The notes under the pieces: model-generated
Told to the model about the DNA's origin: nothing
The model's database searches: none
Seen by the model: only the letters and a program-made list of their open reading frames with translations
In this document: positions 51,583 through 60,605 of the stretch, piece by piece
Position numbering within the stretch: the first letter of the stretch is position 1
Layout of the letters: each line of letters starts with the position of its first letter
Translations under genes and position numbers: made by a program
NCBI GenBank assembly: GCA_026770025.1
Contig: JAMXDE010000018.1
Location: 558,001-622,000 of the forward strand
DNA: 64,000 bases
Source: Craspedostauros australis
Lineage: Eukaryota > Bacillariophyta > Bacillariophyceae > Mastogloiales > Achnanthaceae
Direction of reading: 5' to 3'

Positions 51583-53692
51583 AATGGACGTGACGAACAG
51601 GGCATCACAAATGGATTCGAATTGATGAATACCAGCACCTCTTCCAGGCATTGCTGTTCTGCGGAGAGACGCGTAGCATTGGGAAAGCAACATGAACATA
51701 TAACATTATATCATACAACATATTTTACCAGGCAAACACTCAAGATTGGTTCCAGAACTTTGAATAGTACGTACTCTCGAGAGATAGTCAAGATGCCACT
51801 CTGACGATTGGATGAACAAAGACTGGGCACATCGATGCGTTGGTCAATGTCGCTGCCATTGTGCGCTTGTCGATGTGACGACAAGTCAAGTGGATCACGT
51901 CAGTGTTGTTGCAGATGCTCTCGCAATCACCGATCCAGCACTGTTGGTGCAAGTACGTATTCCGAGTCCAGCGCTCCGACTTGGTGTCATGAGCTGAAGA
52001 GACCCGTCAACAAAAGAAGGATTGTGTCAAGGATCTTGCAGAACACAACAACGCACGTTCGAAAGATCGAGCAGAGCTTCCGTTCCACAGAAGGACCACA
52101 GAAGGACCACAGAAAGAACAGAACTTTCCAAGATTTGCGTCAAGAAGGATTCCCATCAGTTGCGGGAGTTTGGGTGATGGTGGTGACGTCGAAGATCTTC
52201 TTTCTCACTGCAACTGTGACGATTCCACACGGAAGATATCGTCAACTCCAGTTCTTGGATTCTCACCACACAAATCCTATTGGTGACACATCGGACATTT
52301 GCCTTCTCTTGATGGGCATTCTGGTCTCTGACGTGAGCCAGAGCCATCTTGCCTGCATTTCTCTTCATCATCCATTGGATACGCACTTTCTGCCTCTGCC
52401 TTCAATGGGAAAGATACATGGAGGTGGGAGGTCCTTCCGCCACTCCTGTGACGATCCTTTCTGCTTGACTCTGGTCTGTCTTCAGACAAAGCTGTACGAG
52501 TACTATGATGGCCTCGACGACACTCATGTGCGTCTTTACCTTGTTCAGCTACTCAACTTGTTTCACCGATGTCATCGCATCCACGCATGCGATGGCTTAC
52601 GCTGCTCACCCGACCTATCTCTTTCTTCACCAAAAAACAGGATCAAACTGACAGAACTTCTCTTGGTTCGCGGAGGGCCATTTGGATCTTTGCATCAATT
52701 CTCACTGGATGTTCTGATTCGGCAGTTCTTCTGAGCGGCTCTGTGTCATGCCTGTGCAATCCACCTCATTGGATTGTTGACGTCACGATCTGATTCGCTC
52801 AAATGCCGTGGCACATTCATTGGCCATCCGCTGGACAGATCAGATGGAGATGACGCTGACTTGAAGTACGTCATGCAGATTGGGACTGATGTGAAGAACA
52901 GGTGCTTGATTGGTGGACGAGAACGACAGTGCAACACCCTTGATTTCGTGTCTCACTGATGTCGTCAAGCCGCACGTGCCTAAATACGATTGGCCACGTA
53001 GTGCATGCTCGCCATTTTTAAAAAAGCGCACTTAGCCTCAACGCCTTTGGTTGGCTGTCGCTTCAACACCTCACGGCGTTTTGATTGGTCCGATCTTGCA
53101 GCGTCACAGAATTTATCCGTCGTTTTTTTGCATGGTGCGCTGTCTTGTGTCGTGAAGCACGAGCACGCCGAACAGGAAACAGCGAAACATCCGCGCTGGC
53201 GACATCAGCAAAACATCAAAGACAGCACAAGCGCCGTAAAAGCACGAGCACAAATGCGCGTTGCGTGTCTTTGTTGTGGCGAAAAGGAAAAGATACTCAT
53301 CCACGTTGATAACTGCGCACAGACACGGGCCGATGTGGCGCATCTTGTGCTTTTGGTTGAATTCAACTACGCCACCTCCTCCTTGAACAACACATCTCCG
53401 GAGGCTACGTTCAGCTGAATCTGCTCCTTGTCTCTGTTTGGCCTTGGGGATGATGGACGACATCCACACCCACCACCGAATCTTTTCTCCGACATCTTAG
53501 ACAGAACAAAATTGAGCTTCTTTGCTTTCGCAGCGCTTTCCCATCAAGAGCGGCGCAAGAGAGATAGAAGGACAACTACAATTGCCGACGACAGCGACGA
53601 ATCAATCACACCAGCATCGACATCGACATCGACATCCACATCCACCGATACAAACAGAAGGAACAAGGATCATCCATCCATCTACCCATCCA
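51583..53692. other. Spacer between Nudix gene and the copia element
   Basis: 2.1 kb. It holds one unusually long open frame (51808-52734, listed separately) and a CATCGA/CATCCA-rich stretch (53615-53697) next to the retrotransposon. Nothing else supported. Confidence 0.5.
51808..52734 (+). CDS. Doubtful open frame, 308 codons
   Basis: An uninterrupted frame of 308 codons with no motif that I recognise. It is longer than expected by chance in this non-coding background, but the composition (many Cys, His and Arg early, Leu/His later) is not protein-like and third positions show no bias towards G/C as in neighbouring genes. It may be a chance frame, a decayed gene, or part of a non-coding transcript. 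Confidence 0.18.
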   Translation: MDEQRLGTSMRWSMSLPLCACRCDDKSSGSRQCCCRCSRNHRSSTVGASTYSESSAPTWCHELKRPVNKRRIVSRILQNTTTHVRKIEQSFRSTEGPQKDHRKNRTFQDLRQEGFPSVAGVWVMVVTSKIFFLTATVTIPHGRYRQLQFLDSHHTNPIGDTSDICLLLMGILVSDVSQSHLACISLHHPLDTHFLPLPSMGKIHGGGRSFRHSCDDPFCLTLVCLQTKLYEYYDGLDDTHVRLYLVQLLNLFHRCHRIHACDGLRCSPDLSLSSPKNRIKLTELLLVRGGPFGSLHQFSLDVLIRQFF

Positions 53693-53697
53693 CGCAC
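53615..53697. repeat. CATCGA/CATCCA-rich stretch at the copia insertion site
   Basis: CATCGA hexamers grade into CATCCA-type units that continue on the other side of the element (CCCATCCACCC from 60605), so the element sits inside a simple-repeat stretch. Confidence 0.7.
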
Positions 53698-54217
53698 TGT
53701 GGGAATATTCCAATGACACGCATACTTTGTGACCTTGAGAGTGATCAAATTGTGTCGTGAATGAATTTTGTTCCTCACTCAAATCAATCACGACTCCAGG
53801 AACCATGCGCGCCATTTTTTCAACAATGTTCCTTGTGTGTTATGTTCAATCAAAACACGGCGAAGATTCTGGATCGATCGTGGATCTGGATAACTATCGA
53901 CCAACCGAGCACGACCTCGGAGTGCCATCGCAACCCAAGACCAAATGAAGTACAACACGGTGTATTGCGAGGACCCAAATCGAATGAGGATGATGATCAC
54001 GACGAATTACACGGGAGATGCTGCTGACCCTGCAACTTGCATTCTGACAGAACAACATCTCGTCATCATCTCATAAACCGAGAGTTCAATCAACTCAACA
54101 ACGCAAACCAACTAAATCGACAACTAACGATTACCAATTTACCTCCAAACCAGAGCCCACGATCTCACCACTGCACACGCCGGTCTCACAGTGCTGACAT
54201 CTGGAACCAATATCACA
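53698..54217 (+). repeat. 5' LTR of the copia element
   Basis: 520 bp, TG...CA ends, same sequence as 60081-60600 as far as I can compare by eye. It should contain the element's promoter, though no TATA box is obvious. Confidence 0.96.
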
Positions 54218-54235
54218 CGCTTCCTCTGCGCAACG
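54218..54235 (+). other. Primer-binding site, half-tRNA type (initiator Met)
   Basis: CGCTTCCTCTGCGCAACG begins directly after the LTR. Its complement CGTTGCGCAGAGGAAGCG resembles the D-arm to anticodon-stem part of eukaryotic initiator Met tRNA (GGCGCAGCGGAAGCG) rather than a tRNA 3' end. Drosophila copia is known to use such an internal, cleaved iMet primer. The match to this organism's own tRNA is inferred. Confidence 0.6.
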
Positions 54236-54294
54236 TCAAGGCAAGTCACCTCTCGTAGCGCTATTCTACTGCAGGTCCAGGACACGACAACACA

Positions 54295-55983
54295 TTGCAA
54301 TCCACAATCTCGTCTCCAGGCCCCACAAACAATCAAGTGTACCTATTCAACGACTGGTCAAACCAACTGGACGGAATCATGGTCGCCACAGCAACAACTC
54401 GCTCAAGAGCGAGACAATCCAGCACCGCAGCCAACACAGCTGCCAACACGAGCGCCGCACCCAACACAGCTGCAGGCCGAGGCACTGCGGGCAATCAAGC
54501 CGCAGCCAGCAACCAACCGTCCAACCCAGGCGACAACAACCCAAACGCCATGGCAACCAACCAAGGCAACCTGAAGCCACCCGCTCAGAACGTTCCACAG
54601 GGCAACACCAACCCAGGAGGCAACGGCGGCGGGGACGGCGGAGGAGATGGCGGAGGCGGGGGCGACCCGTACGAAGAGGACGATCCCTTCTTCGACAACT
54701 TCGGAGGAGACGGTGGGGGCGACGATGAGGACGATGAAGAGGACGATGAAGAGGTAGTGGATGCACAGCCTGCATTCCAGTACGCTTTGACGCCAGCTCG
54801 CATCCACAATCGGCTGCTCGACTACAGCAAGACATCTGTGGCGAAGCTGTACTACAAGGCCGTCGAGTCACTCCCAGTGGAGTTCGACATGACCTCGAAC
54901 CTTGTACACAAGTTCACCAATCTCCTCAACGCCCGAGCAATGGAGTTCAACTGGCTCCAAACCATCATCATCAACATCCGCGGCGAAAAGCGAAACCTGT
55001 TCCTCGAACATAGCACAATCAGCTACAAGGAGGTTCTGGCATACGCCGAAGGATACTCTAGCCGACAGACCAGGCACGCCCAGAACGCAATGCAGATCGC
55101 AAAATGCATTCAGGAGTCCCTCACGCAAGACGCAAGGTCCCGCATGCAGCTGGAGTCAGAGAAGTACTCCCTGAGCACAGCCGAAGGAAAAGTCCATGAT
55201 GGTCTGTTGATGTTCAAGGTCCTGATGGAGAAGTCATTGGTCAACACCAACGCAACCATCAGCATGCTGCGAAGCAACCTGGCCAACCTGCCAAGCAAGA
55301 TCGGCGATCTCTCGGACAACATCACCGAACTCAACGAGTATGCAAAATTGCAACGCAACGGATTGACGGCACGTGGACAAGTCACCCACGACCTGCTGAT
55401 CTACCTCTTCGACGCCTACAAGCAGGTGAACGATGAGACCTTCCGCCGGTACATCGAAAGCAAGGAGGACCAGCACAACGAAGGGATCGCGATTGACGCC
55501 GACGAACTCATGGATCTGGTAGACAAGAAATACAAGACCATGGTGGAGCGCGGAACGTGGAAGGCCCAGACAGAGGACCAGAAACACATCGTGGCGCTGA
55601 CGGCAGAACTCGAGAAGATGAAGAAAGCCAACAAGGGCGGCAACGGAAAGAAGGGCAAGGACAGCAAGGACGGCAAGGGCAAGAAGGGCAAGAAGGGCAA
55701 AGAGAAGGACGGAAAGAAAGGAGGATCTGGGGACACCCCATGGTTCTATCAACCACCGGCCAGCGGAGAGCCCAAGACCAAGCAGGATCCGAGTGGAAAA
55801 GATGTCCACTGGTGCCCCAACCACGGAACCAACGGCAAGTGGGTCCGGCACAAGCCATCGGAGTGCAAGGCCCTCAAGGGAGGGGTCAATTCGGATGGGA
55901 AGCCTGACAAATCAGGAGGAGATGGTACTTCCAGCAACAAGCCAACGGTGGCCATGCCACATGTGGCCGAAGAGGAGTACTGA
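54295..55983 (+). CDS. gag: Copia Gag
   Basis: A 562-residue frame. The N-terminus is Ala/Thr/Asn-rich, followed by Gly-rich and Asp/Glu-rich linkers (about 100-160). A helical capsid-like region (about 165-430) and a Lys/Gly-rich basic stretch (about 440-480) come next. A variant zinc knuckle near 506-524 has the pattern C-x2-H-x8-H-x4-C (WCPNH...RHKPSEC) instead of CCHC, a form seen in diatom copia Gags. The true start may be the Met at 54379 (MVATATT). Confidence 0.85.
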   Translation: MQSTISSPGPTNNQVYLFNDWSNQLDGIMVATATTRSRARQSSTAANTAANTSAAPNTAAGRGTAGNQAAASNQPSNPGDNNPNAMATNQGNLKPPAQNVPQGNTNPGGNGGGDGGGDGGGGGDPYEEDDPFFDNFGGDGGGDDEDDEEDDEEVVDAQPAFQYALTPARIHNRLLDYSKTSVAKLYYKAVESLPVEFDMTSNLVHKFTNLLNARAMEFNWLQTIIINIRGEKRNLFLEHSTISYKEVLAYAEGYSSRQTRHAQNAMQIAKCIQESLTQDARSRMQLESEKYSLSTAEGKVHDGLLMFKVLMEKSLVNTNATISMLRSNLANLPSKIGDLSDNITELNEYAKLQRNGLTARGQVTHDLLIYLFDAYKQVNDETFRRYIESKEDQHNEGIAIDADELMDLVDKKYKTMVERGTWKAQTEDQKHIVALTAELEKMKKANKGGNGKKGKDSKDGKGKKGKKGKEKDGKKGGSGDTPWFYQPPASGEPKTKQDPSGKDVHWCPNHGTNGKWVRHKPSECKALKGGVNSDGKPDKSGGDGTSSNKPTVAMPHVAEEEY

Positions 55984-58900
55984 ATGATCGGCCGGAGGGT
56001 GTGGGCACAGTTGCTCACCCTCTGCAGGCCACTCATCATGGCGTTACTGACAGCCATCTGCGTTGCCGCCTTCGTGCACGGAGATGAGGAGTCAGGAATG
56101 GCTATGGTGGTGGTTGCTCTGGTCACGTGGACAGCTTGGCGCATCGCGCTAATCCAAGGACACCCACGCAAACACACCAGATGGCGACCAAACCACCACA
56201 AGTGCCGGCGATACTACGCGCACGGCAACGGAATCAGGCCACCCAGGATTGGACGAAAGTCCGGATGGCGCACAAGAACAATGCGACATCTCTGGGCAGC
56301 CGCAGACACGGAGACAGACGACACATTCGCAATGCCGCTCGCCCGGTTCGATTCAGACTCGTTTCAGATGGCGGTTGACAACTGTGCATCCACGTCATTC
56401 ACCAACAGCAAGGATGACTTCATCGGAGAACCTACGAAAATCGACAAGGTCGTGAAGGGAGTTGGGAGTCGGAAGGTGAACCTGCAAGGAAAGGTAAGAT
56501 GGAAGATCGAGGACGACCGCGGAAACCGGCACATCATCGAGCTCGACAAAGTGATCTATGAGCCCAGCCTTCCATTCCGACTGCTCTGCCCACAACACTG
56601 GGCGCAATGCAGCAAGGATCTTGAGGGAACCGGATGTACCACCCTCGGCAACAGAATGGAGATCTTTTGGGACCGTCGCAAGCACCGACGATCCATACCA
56701 CTCACGTCATCCAACATCGGCATGATCAGATCGTCATCGGGTTACAATGGATTCAGGAAGTACTGCTTGACAAATTCAGTGCAGGAAATCACTCCTACCG
56801 AACCAATGGACGCAGCCAATCTGGTCAGCGACGACGAGGAGTCAGTGGTAATGGACGATGATGACGGGAGCATCAACCAGAGTGAGCAAGCAATCACCAC
56901 CAGCGGAGCGGAGGACCAACTCAGCAAGGAGCCTACGCAGATCGACTTCAGGGATGTGCCCTACAGAGCACCCATCGATGCTACCTCGGAGTACAGCTCT
57001 ACTCCAACAGCCGACATGCTCCGACTGCACTACAAGCTTGGGCATGTATCCTTCAACAAGATGAGGACCATGGCTTCCAAGGGAGAGATCCCTGCGAAGT
57101 TCCGAGACTGCCAACTGCCCGCATGCGCATCATGTGAGTATGGAAAGGCAACCAGACGGCCATGGCGGACCAAGGGAGGCAATCAGCAAGTGAGCAAACT
57201 CGTGCCAATCAATCGGCCTGGAGACTGTGTGTCGGTGGACCAGATGGAGTCACCAACACAGGGGTTCATCGGACAGATCAAAGGCAGGCTGACTACCCAG
57301 CGGTACCGCGCAGCCACCATTTTCACTGACCATCACAGTCGATTCAGCTACGTGCACCTTCAGAAGAGCACCAACGCCGAAGAAACCCTGCATGCCAAAC
57401 AAGCATTCGAGGCATACGCCAAGACCTACGGAGTGACGATTCGGCACTATCACGCCGACAATGGTCGATTCGCAGAGAACAAATTCCTCTCGCATGTCGA
57501 TCGCTCCGGCCAGACCATCACCTTTTGCGCCGCATACGCCCACTTCCAAAACGGAGTGGCGGAGAAACGCATCAGGGATCTGCAGGAGGCAGCTCGGACA
57601 ATGCTGCTGCACATGCACATCAGGTGGAAGGAGGCCGCATCCATTTCACTGTGGCCGTACGCTCTGCGCATGGCAAATGAGGTGATGAACGCAACCCCGA
57701 ATCCAGTGATCAATCACATCACACCTATTGAACGATTCTCTGGGTCCGCAATCAAGCCCCAGCTGAAGCATTTTCATTCGTTCGGATGCCCAACGTACGT
57801 CCTGAACCCTCGACTCGCCAATGGCCAATCACAGCCAAAATGGATGTCGAAGGCAAGGATCGGGATCTACCTTGGACTCTCTCCTCGTCACGCAAGATCG
57901 GTGGCGCTCATCCTCAACCCAAGGACAGGACTGGTGTCGCCGCAATTTCACGTCAAGTGCGATGACATGTTTGAGACAGTGGTGGGTACCACAGGCACCA
58001 ATCATGGCCAATGGAAGCAGTTGGCAGGCATCAGCAAGCCTGGAGTGATCAAGCGCTCCAAGGGAGTGACCGCAACCGAAGGGTTACGCGGGTCCTCCGA
58101 CACGGATGCGCCAACATCGCCAACAAATCAGCATACGAACGCAGATGACCCGGAAGGAGACGAAGAGTTCGAAGCATCACAGGCGGCAACGGGCGACGAC
58201 ATCAACATCGGCGAAGCGCCCAGCAACACCGCCACCACGGAGCCACCAGCCAGGAATCAACAGGAGCAGTCAGCAGGACTGCGTCGATCAAACAGGCACC
58301 GAACACCATCCAGAAAGGTAAGAGAGAATGGAGACACCGAAGTCGTCGCACTACCCAGCGCATTCGAGGTGGCAAGCACATTCGAGAACGGAAAAGGATT
58401 CGACACCAACGAGACCTCAGATCCGATCGCATTCGCCGCATCAGCCGACCCAGACACCATGTACTATCACCAAGCAATGAAGCAACCGGATCGGATGAAG
58501 TTCAAGGAGGCGATGCAAGCTGAGCTCAACGCTCACCACGAGAACGGCCACTGGGAGGTCGTCCCGAGATCAGAAGTGCCAGAGGGAACCAAGGTGGTAG
58601 CATCGGTGTGGTCCATGAAGCGGAAACGCCGAATCAAGACCAGAGAGGTGTACAAGTGGAAGGCAAGGCTCAACGTCCACGGAGGCCAGCAGGTCAAAGG
58701 AGTGAACTTCTGGGAGACATACGCCCCGGTCGTTACCTGGATGTCCATCAGACTCGTCCTCATCCTCTCAATCCTGCACAAATGGCACACAAGGCAGATC
58801 GATTTCGTGCTCGCATACCCTCAGGCGGAAGTGGAGACAACTATCTACATGGAAGTACCAGTTGGAGTGAGCATCGGAGATGGAGACACGAAGGACTATG

Positions 58901-60072
58901 TCCTGAAGCTGGTGAAGAACCTGTACGGCCAAAAGCAGGCCGGACGAGTCTGGAACCAGCATCTGCACCGGGGATTGAGCGACATCGGATTCACACAGAG
59001 CAAAGTCGACGAATGCGTCTACTACCACGGTAAGACAATGTTTCTGGTGTATGTGGACGACGGCATCCTCGCAGGCCCAAGCGCAGAAGAGATTGACAAG
59101 CTTCTCAATCAAATGCAACAGCGGTTCAATATCACCGACGAAGGGAACCTCACGGACTATCTGGGTGTGCATGTCACTCACCTGGAGGACGGACGCATCA
59201 AACTGTCGCAGCCCCATCTCATCGATCAGATCGTAAAGGACCTGAACTTTCGTCCAAACACCAGACCCAGGGACACGCCGGCAATGACGACGAAGATCCT
59301 GGATGCAGACGAGAATGGCGAGGAGCACAACGCGACCTGGAGCTACCGATCGGTCATCGGAAAGCTCAACTTCCTGGAGAAATCCACTCGCGGGGAGATC
59401 GGGTACGCCGTGCATCAAGCAGCCAGATTCAGCGCCAATCCGAAGAAATCGCACTCACAAGCGGTGAACCTAATCGGGCGGTACCTGATGGCAACCAGAG
59501 ACGAAGGCATCATCCTGAACCCCAACGACAAGGCATTCGAATGCTTTGCCGATGCAGACTTTGCGGGATTGTGGAACAGAGACACAGCAGCCGAAGACTC
59601 AGCCACAGCCAGATCAAGGACTGGATACCTGATTCGATTTGCAGGATGCCCCATCGCATGGGCATCGCGCTTGCAGACGGAGATCGCATTGAGCACAACC
59701 GAAGCCGAAGTGATCGCACTATCAACGGCGTTGCGCGACGTGATTCCAATGATGAACCTGCTCAACGAAATGTGCGCCAGGGAGATCGTACCAGAGAAGT
59801 ACAAGCCCAGGGTGTACTGCAATGCATTCGAGGACAACTCAGGCGCCTACGAGATCGCCAAGTTTCCGAAGATGCGACCCCGAACAAAGCACATCAACAT
59901 CAAATACCACCATTTCCGATCGTACGTGGATCGCAAGCTCATCGAGATCTACGCCATCGACACCGACGACCAGCTCGCAGACCTCTGGACGAAACCACTC
60001 GCAGACGACAAGTTCCACAAGTTCACGGAGCTCTCTATGGGATGGAAGTTCACACAAAGGGATCAAGGTTGA
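55984..60072 (+). CDS. pol: Copia Pol (protease, integrase, reverse transcriptase, RNase H)
   Basis: A 1362-residue frame that abuts gag in the same reading frame. Domains in order: a hydrophobic N-terminal part (about 8-55); aspartic protease with DNCAST (about 131-136); GAG-pre-integrase zinc finger with H, H, C, C (about 347-385); integrase with Asp (SVDQM, near 417), Asp (HADNGRF, near 491) and Glu (GVAEKRI, near 524); a disordered linker; reverse transcriptase from about 852 with YVDD near 1022; RNase H from about 1185 (ADADFAGLW). Copia-type elements use single frames, read-through, frameshift or re-initiation to balance Gag and Pol. Which applies here is not shown. Confidence 0.92.
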   Translation: MIGRRVWAQLLTLCRPLIMALLTAICVAAFVHGDEESGMAMVVVALVTWTAWRIALIQGHPRKHTRWRPNHHKCRRYYAHGNGIRPPRIGRKSGWRTRTMRHLWAAADTETDDTFAMPLARFDSDSFQMAVDNCASTSFTNSKDDFIGEPTKIDKVVKGVGSRKVNLQGKVRWKIEDDRGNRHIIELDKVIYEPSLPFRLLCPQHWAQCSKDLEGTGCTTLGNRMEIFWDRRKHRRSIPLTSSNIGMIRSSSGYNGFRKYCLTNSVQEITPTEPMDAANLVSDDEESVVMDDDDGSINQSEQAITTSGAEDQLSKEPTQIDFRDVPYRAPIDATSEYSSTPTADMLRLHYKLGHVSFNKMRTMASKGEIPAKFRDCQLPACASCEYGKATRRPWRTKGGNQQVSKLVPINRPGDCVSVDQMESPTQGFIGQIKGRLTTQRYRAATIFTDHHSRFSYVHLQKSTNAEETLHAKQAFEAYAKTYGVTIRHYHADNGRFAENKFLSHVDRSGQTITFCAAYAHFQNGVAEKRIRDLQEAARTMLLHMHIRWKEAASISLWPYALRMANEVMNATPNPVINHITPIERFSGSAIKPQLKHFHSFGCPTYVLNPRLANGQSQPKWMSKARIGIYLGLSPRHARSVALILNPRTGLVSPQFHVKCDDMFETVVGTTGTNHGQWKQLAGISKPGVIKRSKGVTATEGLRGSSDTDAPTSPTNQHTNADDPEGDEEFEASQAATGDDINIGEAPSNTATTEPPARNQQEQSAGLRRSNRHRTPSRKVRENGDTEVVALPSAFEVASTFENGKGFDTNETSDPIAFAASADPDTMYYHQAMKQPDRMKFKEAMQAELNAHHENGHWEVVPRSEVPEGTKVVASVWSMKRKRRIKTREVYKWKARLNVHGGQQVKGVNFWETYAPVVTWMSIRLVLILSILHKWHTRQIDFVLAYPQAEVETTIYMEVPVGVSIGDGDTKDYVLKLVKNLYGQKQAGRVWNQHLHRGLSDIGFTQSKVDECVYYHGKTMFLVYVDDGILAGPSAEEIDKLLNQMQQRFNITDEGNLTDYLGVHVTHLEDGRIKLSQPHLIDQIVKDLNFRPNTRPRDTPAMTTKILDADENGEEHNATWSYRSVIGKLNFLEKSTRGEIGYAVHQAARFSANPKKSHSQAVNLIGRYLMATRDEGIILNPNDKAFECFADADFAGLWNRDTAAEDSATARSRTGYLIRFAGCPIAWASRLQTEIALSTTEAEVIALSTALRDVIPMMNLLNEMCAREIVPEKYKPRVYCNAFEDNSGAYEIAKFPKMRPRTKHINIKYHHFRSYVDRKLIEIYAIDTDDQLADLWTKPLADDKFHKFTELSMGWKFTQRDQG

Positions 60073-60080
60073 CAAGGGAG

Positions 60081-60600
60081 TGTGGGAATATTCCAATGAC
60101 ACGCATACTTTGTGACCTTGAGAGTGATCAAATTGTGTCGTGAATGAATTTTGTTCCTCACTCAAATCAATCACGACTCCAGGAACCATGCGCGCCATTT
60201 TTTCAACAATGTTCCTTGTGTGTTATGTTCAATCAAAACACGGCGAAGATTCTGGATCGATCGTGGATCTGGATAACTATCGACCAACCGAGCACGACCT
60301 CGGAGTGCCATCGCAACCCAAGACCAAATGAAGTACAACACGGTGTATTGCGAGGACCCAAATCGAATGAGGATGATGATCACGACGAATTACACGGGAG
60401 ATGCTGCTGACCCTGCAACTTGCATTCTGACAGAACAACATCTCGTCATCATCTCATAAACCGAGAGTTCAATCAACTCAACAACGCAAACCAACTAAAT
60501 CGACAACTAACGATTACCAATTTACCTCCAAACCAGAGCCCACGATCTCACCACTGCACACGCCGGTCTCACAGTGCTGACATCTGGAACCAATATCACA
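60081..60600 (+). repeat. 3' LTR of the copia element
   Basis: 520 bp, same sequence as the left LTR by eye, preceded by a short purine tract and followed by the CGCAC duplication. Confidence 0.96.
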
Positions 60601-60605
60601 CGCAC

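Larger units (their letters stand above)
53698..60600 (+). mobile_element. Ty1/copia LTR retrotransposon (diatom CoDi-like), looks whole
   Basis: A 6903 bp element bounded by two 520 bp LTRs starting TGTGGGAATATTCC and ending ATATCACA, flanked by the direct repeat CGCAC (53693-53697 and 60601-60605), the 5 bp target duplication. A primer site follows the left LTR and the purine run AAGGGAG (60074-60080) precedes the right LTR. Two long frames, gag and pol, lie between. The order protease, integrase, reverse transcriptase, RNase H identifies copia rather than gypsy. The LTRs look identical by eye, so the insertion is very young. There are no visible breaks and no envelope-like third frame. Confidence 0.96.
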
